A stretch of 64,000 nucleotides of DNA from Progne subis subis (GCA_022316685.1 JAKJHU010000136.1:1302001-1366000); one strand, 5' to 3'; positions 23,897 to 34,254 are shown, counted from the first letter of the stretch. Numbers and translations are program-made. The notes: a model not told the origin generated them from the sequence alone.

Positions 23897-26800
23897 CTGC
23901 GGGAATTAAAGAAGTAACTGTTAACATCACATTTAGCAGTTAGTTACCCGTGGATGCTGGCGCCATTAGAAATCAGGGTGGAAAAGAAACTCAAATATCT
24001 CACTTGCTAAAACCTGGATGCCTTTCTTGAAGCCTCTTTATTAACTTGGTAAAGCTGCTCAAGTTCAGGGCATAAGGAGAAACAAAGATACCAGACTGGC
24101 CAACAGAGGAACAAGTGGATGTCTTCTGCAGGGAATTTTCCCCAGGATCCTGGAGTTGCACCAAAATAAGAAAAAAAATACATGGGTTAAGCATCAGGTA
24201 CAGGTAATACAACACTTCTTTCCTACTAATAAATGTAAAATCCTAGACCCATAGACCCAATGGTTTGGATTGGAAGGCACCTTAAAGCTCATCTTATTCC
24301 TGCTAATTTACATTAGAACCAATTACCATTTCCCAAAGCACCAGCATGTTTAAAGGGAAATCCCCAATGATGGCAAATCCGTGTGGTTTATGAGAGCAAC
24401 ACCAGCAGTCACTGATTTTCCCTTTACTCTCTGCAAGGACCAAGCTGAGCCAATGCAAAACCCTCTGTACACAGAGGTTTCTTGGATTCATGCTAGAAAA
24501 TCCAAGAGTTTCTTTCCCAACCAGTACCCCCCGAAATCTATCCTGTATAAAACCACATGACATTTGTGGTTTTATACAGGATATAAAAAAAAATATAGGT
24601 GTCACAAGATGAAAAGTTTAGTGCAAATGGATAAATTCCAAACTGTCCTAGGATTAAGAAAAAAAAAAAAAAACAGCCGGAGTGTCATAGTTTGATGCAG
24701 GGGCAGAAGAATGGTGCTTTCACTCTTCTGCCATGGGCCAGAAATTTATTACCAACGTGTAACATTTTTTCCTATCCTAATTTTCAATCTATTCAATGTT
24801 ATGAGACAAGAAGATATATGGCTCCTAGTCTGCCACATAAAGGAGTGTTAGTAATAATTACTTAGCTTCTGATTATCTCCAAGCAAAGAATGTGCCAACC
24901 CTTGAGTAGGTGATTTCAGAGGAGGACACTTGGTAGTAAATGTGGAGTATGAAAGAAGCCTTGAATAGGCAAGAAATTCCTTCTACAAAGTAAGAACAGA
25001 CCTACCTCAGGCACTGAGGGTTTTGGGCCACCAACATGAGCAGAAGAATGTTCATTCCCACTCTTCACTGTCTTCACTTCTAACAATAAATGTAAGAAAG
25101 CAAAGAGTTACGAACTGTTCTTGAGCTGACATCATCTCTGTAGATTTTGGAAAGCCTTGAGAGAAAACCTTGGAAGAAAACTAAGGGAAAGAAGAGAATC
25201 TTCTAACAGAAAATGAGTGTCCCGAGAAGCACAGCAGTTCAGTTTGAGGAACATCTTTTCCTTGAGTGTCTCCTGAGATTTTAAGAGGCGGGGGAAACAC
25301 AGTTCTAAAGTGACAGCACCAGTGCTGAAGGCTGGTACAGAGAACCCCCAAGCTCTCTGCCTGCCTTCAACACCCATCACTGTGACTCAAGTCTCCAAAC
25401 ACAAACCATTTGTATCTCACTCTCAAGAATCCAGCATGGGAAGGAAGCACAAAAAAGGAGGAGGAGGAGAAAAAAAATGGGACATTTCCATCTACTGTGA
25501 CTGGCTGGGCATTTACTAATTTGAGTTCAAGCACTGTAGGTGAAGTTTTCAAGGAAAAACACGATGGATGAAAACAGCTGAGTACAAGGACTCACTGCTA
25601 GTGAATGAGAAAAATCAATCTGAAAACCCAGCTGGCATTTTTTCCAAGTTTACTTATGCTTGGGGAAGGAACAGAGCACTCCAGTACTAAACACTATTAT
25701 TTGGTTTACCAGCTTAAAGCACACGACTTTACCTCTTGAGTCAATCGAGTCTTGCTTTCCTTGCTGCTTTTTCGTTTCTTTGCACATTACTGAAATATCT
25801 CCCACTGACAAGTCTTCCTTAGCATCAAACCAATACTCACTCCCTTCCTCATTTTTCACACAGCCTTGGCAGTTAAAAATAAAATTCAAGTTGGGATAAA
25901 ATTCAAGCGTTAAAATTCAAACCATGGTATGCTACATAAATGAGTATCAAATTTCTCTGCTGAAGAGAGTTTCAGCTACTTACATCTCTTGGTACTACAT
26001 ATCGAAGAGGTGACGTTACCAGTTGGGAATTCTAATTTAAGTAGAAATTTTTAAGATGTAAGTAATTATACAGTGCTATTATTACGCATCAATAAATTTT
26101 GATAGCTGATATATAAACATTCCATCACAGAAAGGGCAGCTGTGTTACCACATACACGTTTTACACAGGGTTCCTTTCCTCCCCTGAAAGCTTAGCTGAC
26201 AAGTCAAGGGTTGTTTCTACTGGGAGCAGATCACTCACCACGCTCCAGAGCCTGATCTTTGGGTTGCTCTTCCCATGTCTCCAGGGAGGCAGAGTCACCC
26301 GGCGGATCCCCATCAGCCTGCGACTCGTCCTACAAACAAGGGTCAGTTTTACCACGGCACTCCCACCTGACCACAAGTTATTTTTCAGAGTATCAGCCCA
26401 GGAAGAGGGTGGATTTAAAAAAGTTAGTCTGCTGATCATCCTCAAGAACCCCCAAGTTATTTTATTATGAAAGGGCAATTAAAATTTGTGAACATATTTG
26501 CAGTTGGTGGCAGAGGATCCCGGGCTGAGAGCCCTGAACACATCTGCAGGTACCTAAAAGGAGAAAATACTTCTCAACACTACCATCTTCAAAAACCCAG
26601 GAGAGAAGAATTCCCTACCATATTGACAGAAATCCCTTTTTCTTGCAGTTTGGGTTCTTCAGAGTCAGCTCGCCCTCCACCTGAAAGATCACTAAAACAC
26701 ATCCGAGAATTTCATACAACATACAGGACAACAATTTTAAGTTCTACAGTAATTGAAATATTTCCAGAAGCACAGAGTAAAATAAACATTCTTAAGAAAT

Positions 26801-28969
26801 CTTGCCTTTTTTGGTTTTCTGTGTGATGTTCAGATGTATTCCTTACAACTTGAAATACCTGTGCAAAGTTTACTAGTGATTTACAAAACAAAATAATTGC
26901 CTTTACTCTTTCTTGATTAACTTCACTCATGCTTGAAAGGAAATTTCAAACAGTCTCTAGCACTTTACCCAATTCAGTAGCAACTTACTGCCAAATTTGT
27001 TTGCAACTCCACTTACAGAAAGTCACTGGACGAGGTTCCTGAACATGTCCGCCTGAAATGTGAAGTTGTTTTTCCATCATTCTTCATATCTGAATGGTAA
27101 TATTAGCAAAACAGCTTCATATAATCTCTTAATATTATCTATAAGCTGATTATGATCTCTGCTGGCAGCAAAGTCTTCTTGGGTTTTTGTGGTGTGGGAT
27201 TTTTTGTTGCTTGGTTTTTAAGACAGACGCCATTATAACTGGAGACAAAGATTTTTAGTAGTGAAAGCAGGGAGCCAGGAAAATGACCTGTAAATTGGAA
27301 ACTTTTACTACAAAGATAGCAAAGATACTCCCTAGTTTGCATACTAGAACACTAAAGAGGAAAAATGCTCTTAAAATAAAATCATTGTAGCCACAGGGCA
27401 ATATTAACCTTTCAGCTAAACAGCCTGAAACAACAAGATGCATCCTGAAGTAAAGAAATTACAGGTTTAACGTTTTATCAACTCATTCCTCATTTAATTC
27501 AGTAAGAACAACAACAAATGAAAACTACTTACTCAGAGTAAAGACTCCTTCTGAAAAACTGTCAAAAACAAAAAAAACAAAAGAGAAAAGACCTATCTAT
27601 AATTATCTTAGTTATTAAAAAAATTACATTAGAAACACATAAAACAGTTAAGAAATTACCTTGGAGGGGACGTAAAAGGAAGAGATTGGGGAAAGCTTCA
27701 GCTCAACTGACAGTGGTGGAAGTTCATTTAAAGGTATGCCCATGTTTATTTTCTTTTTCATGTAGCTGTAATTATTGTCCAGTTCGTCCAAAACCAACGT
27801 GAGAGATGAATGTAACTCAGGCTTTACTTCACATCTATTAAAACATGGGTAAGAAAGCAACATAAACTTAAGACATTTCATTGATTTTACAGCTTCTGGA
27901 AATGCCCAAAGATTTTACAGGGTTTGAAGATTCCTCTACATTATACCAGAACATGAACTAACAACTCTATTGTGCATCACTTGGTTTTTATTTGTGGAAG
28001 GAAAAAAAGCAGGATTTTTGTACTGTGAATGCCACAAAAAAAAAAAAAAAAAAATTAAGGCTGGAAATAAGACCCGGGGGTCTGCTGGACAACACCACTA
28101 AATTATAAGCACTCCTAGAAGCTATGGACAGAATCTACCAGAACGGTAGATTTAGCAGTTTTTGCCTGGTAACACTTTACTTTCAAGGACATTAAAGCAC
28201 TTGCCTCCCAAAGTGGGTGTTTTCCTGCAAAGCCAGCTCATAAACCTTGAAGCAGTGCTGGTAGCACAGGTCGTAGTGGGCAGCCAGGAGCTGCAGCTCT
28301 GCTTCAGCCGCTCTCTGCAGGACGTTCTGACAGCAGCCTGACGCAGAATTCTTCCAAGTATCCTTGTTGGGATGGTCTGGCCTTTAAAATAATAATATCA
28401 TCAGAGTATTTATTCCAGGGCTTCAAGATATTGTTCACATTCCTGGTGTTTTATTTTGAAGCAAGGAGCTTGCCAGAAGCTCATTCTGATAAAAGGCAAA
28501 TCCTATTTATCCCACAATAATGATTTACAGCAGCATTACAGTCAGTTTTATCAGAGAGGTGGGAACTGCACAAACACCACCACAATTTCTATCCAAAAAG
28601 TGAAGTCTTAAGAACAAAAAGAAATTTAGCAATGCTGTGGATCCACAAATGCACTTATTTTGTTTACACAGCCACGGGATAGTTCGGCTTGGGAAGGATC
28701 TCTGGAGATCTGCAACTGCAGAACAAGGCTGTTTTGATCTCTGTTCAACTTCAGGAAGTCTTTGGCTCACTCTTCTCACCTGTCCAGGTCCCTGCAGCAG
28801 AAACTGCTGCCCAGAGAGCTTTTAATGCCACCAGTTTTGCCCAGCCAGAGACAACCTTCCAATAACTAAGAAACCTTGAATTCCAAAACCAAGAACAACT
28901 CCTGACCCACCTGCTGGTGCCTGTCTTCCAGTCACAGATGCATAGATGATCTTTTGATTCCTGCTTTTT

Positions 28970-29008
<39 letters not shown>

Positions 29009-29841
29009 AAAAAGAAAAAAAAAAGAAAAAGAAAAAAAAGGTCAAAGGTTACAGCTTAACATCCATGCAGACAAGTTAAAATTAAAAAGTTCTCTCTATC
29101 GCACCGGTTTGGTGACCCTTCTTGTTTTGAGTCACTTACCCGGGAGCTCTGAGCTCTGATGGACCATTCCGTGTTGGAAGCGGCGTCCGCGGTGATTTGA
29201 GCCAGCCACGCCAGGGGCGGAGCTCTGTTCACCAGGGTCACCTCCGTGTTCACTGCCCTGGAGCGCACACAGGGCCGGGCACTGCTGCCTCTGCCCGTCG
29301 GGACGGCACCTCTGGAGTCAGCACCGGGAACGCTCCCCAGCGCTTCACCTCGCCCCGACTCCTCGGCACTGGGGCTCCCACCTGAGCATTTATTCGCAGC
29401 TTCCACGCCGGCAACGGGATGCGTGCTGGGAAGGGTTTCAGGGAGCGGGAAGCGGGTTTCACCGGCCCCCGCAGCGCCGCTGGCAGCAGGTGCGCGCAGC
29501 TCTTCACGGCCGCGGGGACTGGAGGGCTCTGCCTGCCTGCTGAGCTGGGCCTTTTCCCCGGGGGGCAGCAAAGGCACGTCTGGATCCAGGGCCACGCTCT
29601 GGGTGGGTCTTTTGCTCTTTCCAGACCCTTCTCCCCACGCTGTGATTTGGGGCTTCAGCTTGTCAGCAGTCAGTGGCAGGTTCTTCGCCTCTGCGACCTC
29701 CCCCAGCACAGAAAACTCGCTCCTGTCCTCCTCATACTCCTCCTGAGCACTGAGATACTCCAGCTGCGAGTCTTCGCCTAAATCTTCACTGAAACAGGTC
29801 TGAGTGGAGCAGCTCCTTCTGCTGCTCTTTTCCCCTTCCAT
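23755..29841 (-). CDS. RBM44: RBM44, RNA-binding motif protein 44-like (12 coding exons)
   Basis: In mammals RBM44 is a germ-cell cytoplasmic protein found at intercellular bridges and reported to bind TEX14. I joined twelve exons whose splice phases all agree, giving 1,824 nt, 607 residues. Family marks, recalled from the human protein, are: VNTEVTLVNR and SNTEWSIRAQ near 200-230; the helical segment AEAELQLLAAHYDLCYQHC (about 275-295); GIPLNELPPLSVELKLS (about 345-360); EGSEYWFDAKEDL (about 450-462); and a conserved C-terminal helical region LNLSSFTKLIKRLQERHP through EIVEAVQEVRKINKGVLSGLS. The start ATG at 29,841 has a strong Kozak context and an in-frame TGA 24 nt upstream. The protein is much shorter than human (about 1,050). 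The RRM expected between EGSEYWFDAKE and the C-terminal region is not found. Some microexons could be misassigned. Confidence 0.82.
24004..24149 (-). CDS. RBM44: RBM44 coding exon 11
   Basis: 146 nt encoding DPGENSLQKTSTCSS, then ALNLSSFTKLIKRLQERHP. The latter matches the conserved C-terminal helical region of RBM44 (human: LNLRSFTKIIKRLAELHP). Donor GTGAGA. Confidence 0.85.
24241..24312 (-). mobile_element. CR1 LINE fragment (3' end)
   Basis: CCATAGACCCAATGGTTTGG followed by ATTGGAAGGCACCTTAAAGC is the diverged reverse complement of a CR1 terminus. It lies in the intron between RBM44 exons 10 and 11. Confidence 0.7.
24539..24583. repeat. Perfect 19-bp inverted repeat with 7-nt loop
   Basis: Arms at 24,539-24,557 and 24,565-24,583 are exact reverse complements (core CTGTATAAAACCACA); the loop is TGACATT. 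It is in an RBM44 intron and would fold as a strong hairpin in RNA or as a cruciform. Confidence 0.9.
25006..25079 (-). CDS. RBM44: RBM44 coding exon 10
   Basis: 74 nt from TTATTGTTAG to donor GTAGGT, encoding VKTVKSGNEHSSAHVGG and PKPSVPE. It joins exon 9 directly in phase, with nothing RRM-like between them. Confidence 0.7.
25733..25864 (-). CDS. RBM44: RBM44 coding exon 9
   Basis: 132 nt encoding GCVKNEEGSEYWFDAKEDLS through SIDSR, donor GTAAAG. EGSEYWFDAKE is a strong family match. In the mammalian protein, as I recall it, the RRM follows soon after. Confidence 0.82.
26239..26329 (-). CDS. RBM44: RBM44 coding exon 8
   Basis: 91 nt from TTTGTAG to donor GTGAGT. Encodes an acidic stretch, DESQADGDPPGDSASLETWE and on to QALER. 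Phase-consistent with both neighbours. Confidence 0.65.
26619..26691 (-). CDS. RBM44: RBM44 coding exon 7
   Basis: 73 nt between acceptor GTGTTTTAG and donor ATG|GTAGGG. Encodes DLSGGGRADSEEPK and LQEKGISVNM. Phase-consistent. Confidence 0.6.
27017..27052 (-). CDS. RBM44: RBM44 coding exon 6 (36-nt microexon)
   Basis: Acceptor ACATTTCAG and donor TCT|GTAAGT. Encodes RTCSGTSSSDF in the only stop-free phase, which is the one left by exon 5 and needed by exon 7. Confidence 0.5.
27533..27558 (-). CDS. RBM44: RBM44 coding exon 5 (26-nt microexon)
   Basis: Acceptor TTTTTGACAG and donor GA|GTAAGT flank 26 nt encoding FFRRSLYS plus two bases. Phase agrees on both sides. No family memory supports the residues, so this is a splice-logic call. 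Confidence 0.5.
27660..27834 (-). CDS. RBM44: RBM44 coding exon 4
   Basis: 175 nt from acceptor TTTTAATAG to donor AAG|GTAATT. Encodes CEVKPELHSSLTLVLDELD and GIPLNELPPLSVELKLS, the clearest RBM44 match in the central region. Confidence 0.88.
28205..28381 (-). CDS. RBM44: RBM44 coding exon 3 (GC donor)
   Basis: 177 nt encoding PDHPNKDTW, then CCQNVLQRAAEAELQLLA and CYQHCFKVYELALQ, a helical segment typical of RBM44. It ends GGGAG|GCAAGT, a GC-AG intron. The nearby GT (CAA|GTGCTT) would put the next exon into an immediate stop. Confidence 0.85.
28911..28960 (-). CDS. RBM44: RBM44 coding exon 2 (50 nt)
   Basis: Acceptor AAAAAGCAG follows a long T tract; donor is CAGCAG|GTGGGT. It encodes ESKDHLCICDWKTGTS. 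The 50-nt length is exactly what is needed to link the phase-0 end of exon 1 to the one-base phase of exon 3, which strongly supports it. Confidence 0.75.
28971..29038. repeat. A-rich tract (poly-T on minus) at the RBM44 exon 2 acceptor
   Basis: 36 uninterrupted A (28,971-29,006), then A with single G breaks. On the minus strand it forms an extreme polypyrimidine tract ending 10 nt before RBM44 exon 2. Confidence 0.95.
29140..29841 (-). CDS. RBM44: RBM44 coding exon 1 (large N-terminal exon)
   Basis: 702 nt, 234 residues, from MEGEKSSRRSC to donor CGG|GTAAGT at 29,140. Acidic and low-complexity at first, then the family-like NTEV/NTEW segment near the end. The open frame continues past the donor to 29,056, but that is intron. 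Confidence 0.85.
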
Positions 29842-31168
29842 GGCACCAACACGCTCTCCTCCTCAGAAGGAATCCACACGACTCATTGCCACTGCAACCT
29901 CTCACTGGTTTGGCTCTTCCTGCCTTAATAAAAATTACGAGAAGTTTGTGATGCTCTAAGGCACACAAAAGGACAAAATATACATTAAATTAACCAGCCT
30001 ATTTTCACCTCCTGCGTTCTACTAGAGCAGGTAGGAATTCTACAGCACGTTCCTAGAGAAATCCCAAGAGCTCATTTCTGAACTGGTGGAATCCCTGTTG
30101 ATAAGCAGTGAGCTGTTTACATCATACAGTACACAAAGTGTTCAAATAAAGGTTACCTATATTAAGGAAGAGGTGAACTTTGAGCTCTGTGCCTCCCAAA
30201 AACTAAAAACCCCTTGGGTGTTGGACAAGGGGGAAAATTAAAGCGTATTCCTCTTAATGCTGGGGAAGCAAGAAGAAACTGCTACCAGGACAAAACTGCA
30301 GGAAAACCTGAGAATCTTTACAACCAGAAAGTTGTAAAGGAACACAGGAAGGTAGTTTAGCAATAGAAGGAAGCTGGAAAATTCACCAGACTAAAGCAAT
30401 GCAGCTGCTCTGAACTTGCAGCAAACCCAGTTTTGTAACAAACACCCAAAAAAAGCAGAGAGAAAGCGCATAGCAATGCCCTTTGTGAAGCTTGTTTCTT
30501 AGGAATATTGTCAATTCTTCTCTGCCCTCCCTCAGAAGCTTCTAACAAAGAAAGGAATAAATAAAAACATTGGCCGTATTTCTCAATTACGTCTTCTTTC
30601 CAAACTACTTAAATGACACATGCCAATTTTAGTCATTGTCTCTGACAGCCCTTCCTGGGGGGAGTGCACTAAGGATTAATATTCAAATATTCAAGCCTTC
30701 CACTACCCCAGCTTGTTCCATGCACCATCTGACCTGGTCTCGAATGCTTCCATGGTTCAATTACACACTTCTACAGCTATTTCACCTCGAAAGCATTAAC
30801 CTTTTTTACTACATTAACTTTACCTTCACCCCCTAACTGAAGCTTTGAGCAACTCCGTGGAATTAAAAAGCCGAATGCTGCCCAAGCACATCCCAGATGC
30901 CCGTACAGAAATCACAACATTATTACCACATAGAAGTGACTTTTCTCCCTCACCCCCCCCCCCCCCCTTGAGAACAAGAACCAAAACACCTGCAGATCCG
31001 AGATAAGGTACAATAACCCTCCTGTCGCTGCTAGTGATACAACCAAACGCTGAACCGCAGCCGAGCCCGTTCCCGCCGCAGCACTGGCTGAGGGCGGGGG
31101 AGCCCTGAGGGCAGCCCGGTGCTCCCGCTCACCCGGGGGAACTCTCAGGCGGGAGAAGGACGCCTCAC
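29842..31168 (-). other. RBM44: RBM44 5' UTR intron (inferred)
   Basis: About 1.3 kb between the start-codon exon and a promoter-proximal donor at 31,168-31,167 (GCG|GTGAGG). Possible acceptors near 29,930 (TTAAGGCAG) and 29,903 (GTTGCAG). It includes a C15-type run near 30,953-30,967 and no coding sequence that I recognise. Confidence 0.45.
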
Positions 31169-31400
31169 CGCAGCTCCCGGGCGGCCCGAGGCGCGGCGCC
31201 GCCGCCGCAGGCAGCCGCCAGAACAGGGCCCGCTCCCGTCAGCGCCCGCCCGCGCCTCACGGCCCCGCCACACACGCGCACAACGCCTGCCGCCGCGCCC
31301 CGCGCTCATTGGCTGCGGCGCGCCGCGCTCCGACGCCTGATTGGCCGGCGCGGAGCCCGCTCCCGCCGCGTGCACCTCCTCCCCCTTCCCTCAGGGGCGG
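31169..31400 (-). promoter_or_regulatory. RBM44: RBM44 CpG-island promoter and first non-coding exon
   Basis: Dense CpG. Two CCAAT boxes in RBM44 orientation (ATTGG on plus at 31,308-31,312 and 31,340-31,344, contexts GCAGCCAATGAG and GGCCAATCAGG) suit NF-Y. A good donor (GCG|GTGAGG) at 31,168 suggests a short untranslated exon starting about 31,230-31,270. Confidence 0.55.
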
Positions 31401-31402
31401 AG

Positions 31403-31719
31403 CCGCCGTGTCCCCTCCGAGTCGGTGTTGCCATATCTCACCGGAATCGGTACCGCCGTGTCCCCTCCGAGTCGGTGTTGCCATATCTCACCGGAATCGG
31501 TACCGCCGTGTCCCCTCCGAGTCGGTGTTGCCATATCTCGCCGGAATCGGTACCGCCGTGTCCCCTCCGAGTCGGTGTTGCCATATCCCGCCGGAATCGG
31601 TACCGCCGTGTCCCCTCCGAGTCGGTGTTGCTATATCCCACCGGAATCGGTACCGCCGTGTCCCCTCGGAGTCGGTGTTGCCATATCCCACCGGAATCGG
31701 TACCGCCTTGTCCCCTCAC
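31403..31719. repeat. 50-bp tandem minisatellite, about 6.3 copies
   Basis: Units start at 31,403, 31,453, 31,503, 31,553, 31,603 and 31,653, with a partial at 31,703. Copies 1 and 2 are identical; the others differ by one to three substitutions. Each unit has several CpGs, an ETS-like ACCGGAAT core and a GGTACC palindrome at the junction. It lies just upstream of the RBM44 CpG-island promoter. Open frames across it are artefacts. Confidence 0.97.
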
Positions 31720-31721
31720 GG

Positions 31722-31795
31722 CTCTCCCCTCACCATCCCCTCTCTCCCCTCACCATCCCTTCTCTCCCCTCACCTTCCCTTCTCTCCCCTCAAGG
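31722..31795. repeat. 20-bp CT-rich tandem repeat, about 3.7 copies
   Basis: TCTCCCCTCACCATCCCTTC-type units follow the 50-bp array directly. A separate short minisatellite. Confidence 0.85.
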
Positions 31796-31918
31796 ACCCG
31801 TGTCTGCCCTCACAGCTCTCCCGTCGCCGAGCACTGACAGACCAATGCGCAGCCGGCGGGGAGGGAGTGCAGCAGCCATCGTATGGCTACTACAGAAACA
31901 AAGAATATCCTGTGCTGC

Positions 31919-32132
31919 AGGGGACCCACAAGGATCGCGGAGTCCAATCCTCGACCCTGCAGAGACACCCCAACAATCCCACCCGGTATGGCCGAGAGCA
32001 TTGTCCAAACTCTGGCAGCTCCTTGAACTCTGCTTTGGGGCCGTGACCATTCGCTGGGGAGCCTGTTCAGTGCCCAGCCACTGCTTGGGAGGAGAGCTTT
32101 TCCTAATACCCAGCTCGAATCTCTCCTGTTAA
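31919..32132 (-). mobile_element. CR1 LINE 3' fragment
   Basis: The plus strand reads GGACCCACAAGGATCG..., CCGAGAGCATTGTCCAAACT, GGGGAGCCTGTTCAGTGCCC and CTAATACCCAGCTCGAA, the reverse complement of a CR1 3' end. It lies between the RBM44 promoter and the LRRFIP1 3' end. Confidence 0.88.
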
Positions 32133-32910
32133 TACATTAAAACCTTCCTGAAAGTTTTCAGCCTGAAGGAGTTAACAGGAGCAGAGACAAACCTACCTGC
32201 CACACAGGTACACGTTACTTGTGCAAGAGGCTCTGCTTCTTCCTTTAAACACGTATGTGTAAAGGTCGTAATTAAGTGTGCAAAACATCACTCAGTTCCC
32301 CAAAATTAACTTTCAGAGACATACAATGGTTTAGAGCATCTGAAGTCAAGACAAGCACTACCCTCCTGCTTTAGTCTCTTTCATGTAAGTGACTGCCCTA
32401 GCAACACATCAGGGCAAGAGGACATTTAATAGTAAAATATTTCTGGTGAACCAAGCTGCATCCTGTTGTGAAGGAGCCTTCGTGATGTGAAGGATTCTTC
32501 CAGGGAAAGCTACTGTGTGGGTTACTTCTGCTGACCATAAACAGAAGTGGAGAACTAATCCAATTAGCAACACCATTCAGATTTCTCCTGATGGAGGACT
32601 TGACCCTGTCCTCCCCCTCCCCAAGTGCACGTGGCCATTAAAATGTCAAAATTTGGAGGTGTATGTGCACCCCACCACTAAAAATGCTGACATTTGGAGT
32701 TGTGTCTCACACCAGTGCCCTCGGCCACACAAGCCCCTAAATTTGTACATCTTCCAACCAGTGCTGCCCATGTTACATGTGATCCTGCAGCAATGTGTTG
32801 AAAAGGAATATGAGCTGTTACACCCCTATCACCCTGAAAGCCGGTATTTTCCAAGAGAACTTGTACTGGTAACATCAGCATGGACAGACCACTCCATAAA
32901 AAATACCCAA
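32133..32910. other. Spacer between RBM44 promoter and LRRFIP1 3' end
   Basis: About 0.8 kb with no recognised gene or repeat. An open plus frame at 32,515-33,039 is unlike any family known to me and antisense to the LRRFIP1 UTR. Confidence 0.5.
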
Positions 32911-32924
32911 ACAAGTGACATTTT

Positions 32925-32930
32925 ATTGGC
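32925..32930 (-). terminator. LRRFIP1: LRRFIP1 short-isoform poly(A) signal (candidate)
   Basis: Minus-strand AATAAA. Proximal alternatives lie near 34,125, 34,851 and 35,017. Chosen only as the most distal. Confidence 0.35.
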
Positions 32931-34254
32931 GAGTTCTGCTCATGATGGTTTTCCTTTTCCACACTCACATCTCCTAACAGAGCGACTGGGGGGTGGGAAA
33001 AAACCAAACCCAAAACAAAACCAAAAACATTCCCGGTAACATTCCATTTGCAAACGATAAAAATCATTTAACATTTAAAAATAAAACAGAGGGTAACAGA
33101 TTGAAACAGAAGTTCTAGGACAACCCGTCCTGCTTCCCCTAGGAGCTTTTCCTCGCCTGGCTGCCGCCACCTCGGCCCCACTCTCAGGGTACTGAGGTGC
33201 TCTCGTTTGGAGCTCAAACAAAAGGACGGGGACTTGTGCTATTATCACCATTCAAAGCCCTGTTGGTGTACATTCTTCACAGAAAAACACAGAACAGTTT
33301 GCAGTGAACCAACCAGTTCTCTTTCCTCCCTTATTCTAACGCTAAGTCATACTGAAAGTCAGGGGAGGGGGGCGAGGAGATGGGGCTTCGACATTCACCT
33401 ACTTTATCACACACAAAGGTTTCTACTAAGAGCATATCCAGGTTGAAATACACATCTGATTTCCGTCACGAGGTTAATGCTTATGGGGTGTGAGATGAAA
33501 TCTACTTCGAAATGATGATAAACACATCCCTTTTTGATGAACAAAGTGTTATTTTTTTGCCTTTTGGACCAACGCTTGGTTGCTGGGTTGTTTCTCCTGA
33601 ACCTTGCCAGGAGAGGCTGCTTTCAGCGCTGCCACAAATGAAATGACGACTGGTGGCAATCATGCACCTTACCATTGGCAAGATGTTGTATTTAGCACGT
33701 TTGTTTGCGTTCTGAGAATCCCTCAGCTCGTTTTTTAGGCCCCCGAGGCTTTGTACACCAGAAATTACACAAGTCAAGCACAGAAAATTGTAAATTGGTA
33801 TCCACAGCCATTTTGAGGTATTCCACAAGAAACCTGGCTCTGCACCTGAATGTTCCTCTCAAAAAACATTATTAAAAAAAAAAAACCACAAAGCCCTAAC
33901 TGTAGTGGTAATTTAATTTAGAAAGATTCCTTCCATCCCCATGTTTTACCACATTTCATCAACAAGGACAGACTTAATTTCCCAGGGGCACAAAAAAACC
34001 CTTAATCCTTTTCCTGGAACAGTACTTCGCTCCTAAATTTCCTTGTGCACTTGGAAGAGATAAGACGAGGGTGTTGTTTTCTAGCCAAACCAGAGAAACA
34101 CATTGGGACAGCGGTTTTGGTTTATTTAATTTGTGCAGGTGCTCGAGGAAGATGCCAGCGATCCCCTTGCATTGAAAACAGCAGTGGTTCCTACTCTAAC
34201 CTCCTGCAAGGAGACCTGGACAGACCTGGATCGCAAGGCCTGAAGACCAAGTTA

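Noticed and set aside
26500..26570. Possible extra RBM44 exon reading VPADVFRALSPGSSATNC
   Set aside because: The acceptor is acceptable (CTCCTTTTAG) but no convincing donor precedes the stop, and the flanking exons already join in phase.
30650..30800. Possible old CR1 piece in the RBM44 5' intron
   Set aside because: Only scattered words match (CCTTCCACTACCCCAG); too diverged to support.
31403..31719. Regular repeat array resembling a CRISPR
   Set aside because: The units abut with no unique spacers and the genome is vertebrate; it is a minisatellite.
31309..32132. Plus-strand frames of 245 and 263 codons with repeated peptide units
   Set aside because: They arise because the 50-bp repeat lacks stops in several frames. 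The tail is CR1 and the region is a promoter flank.
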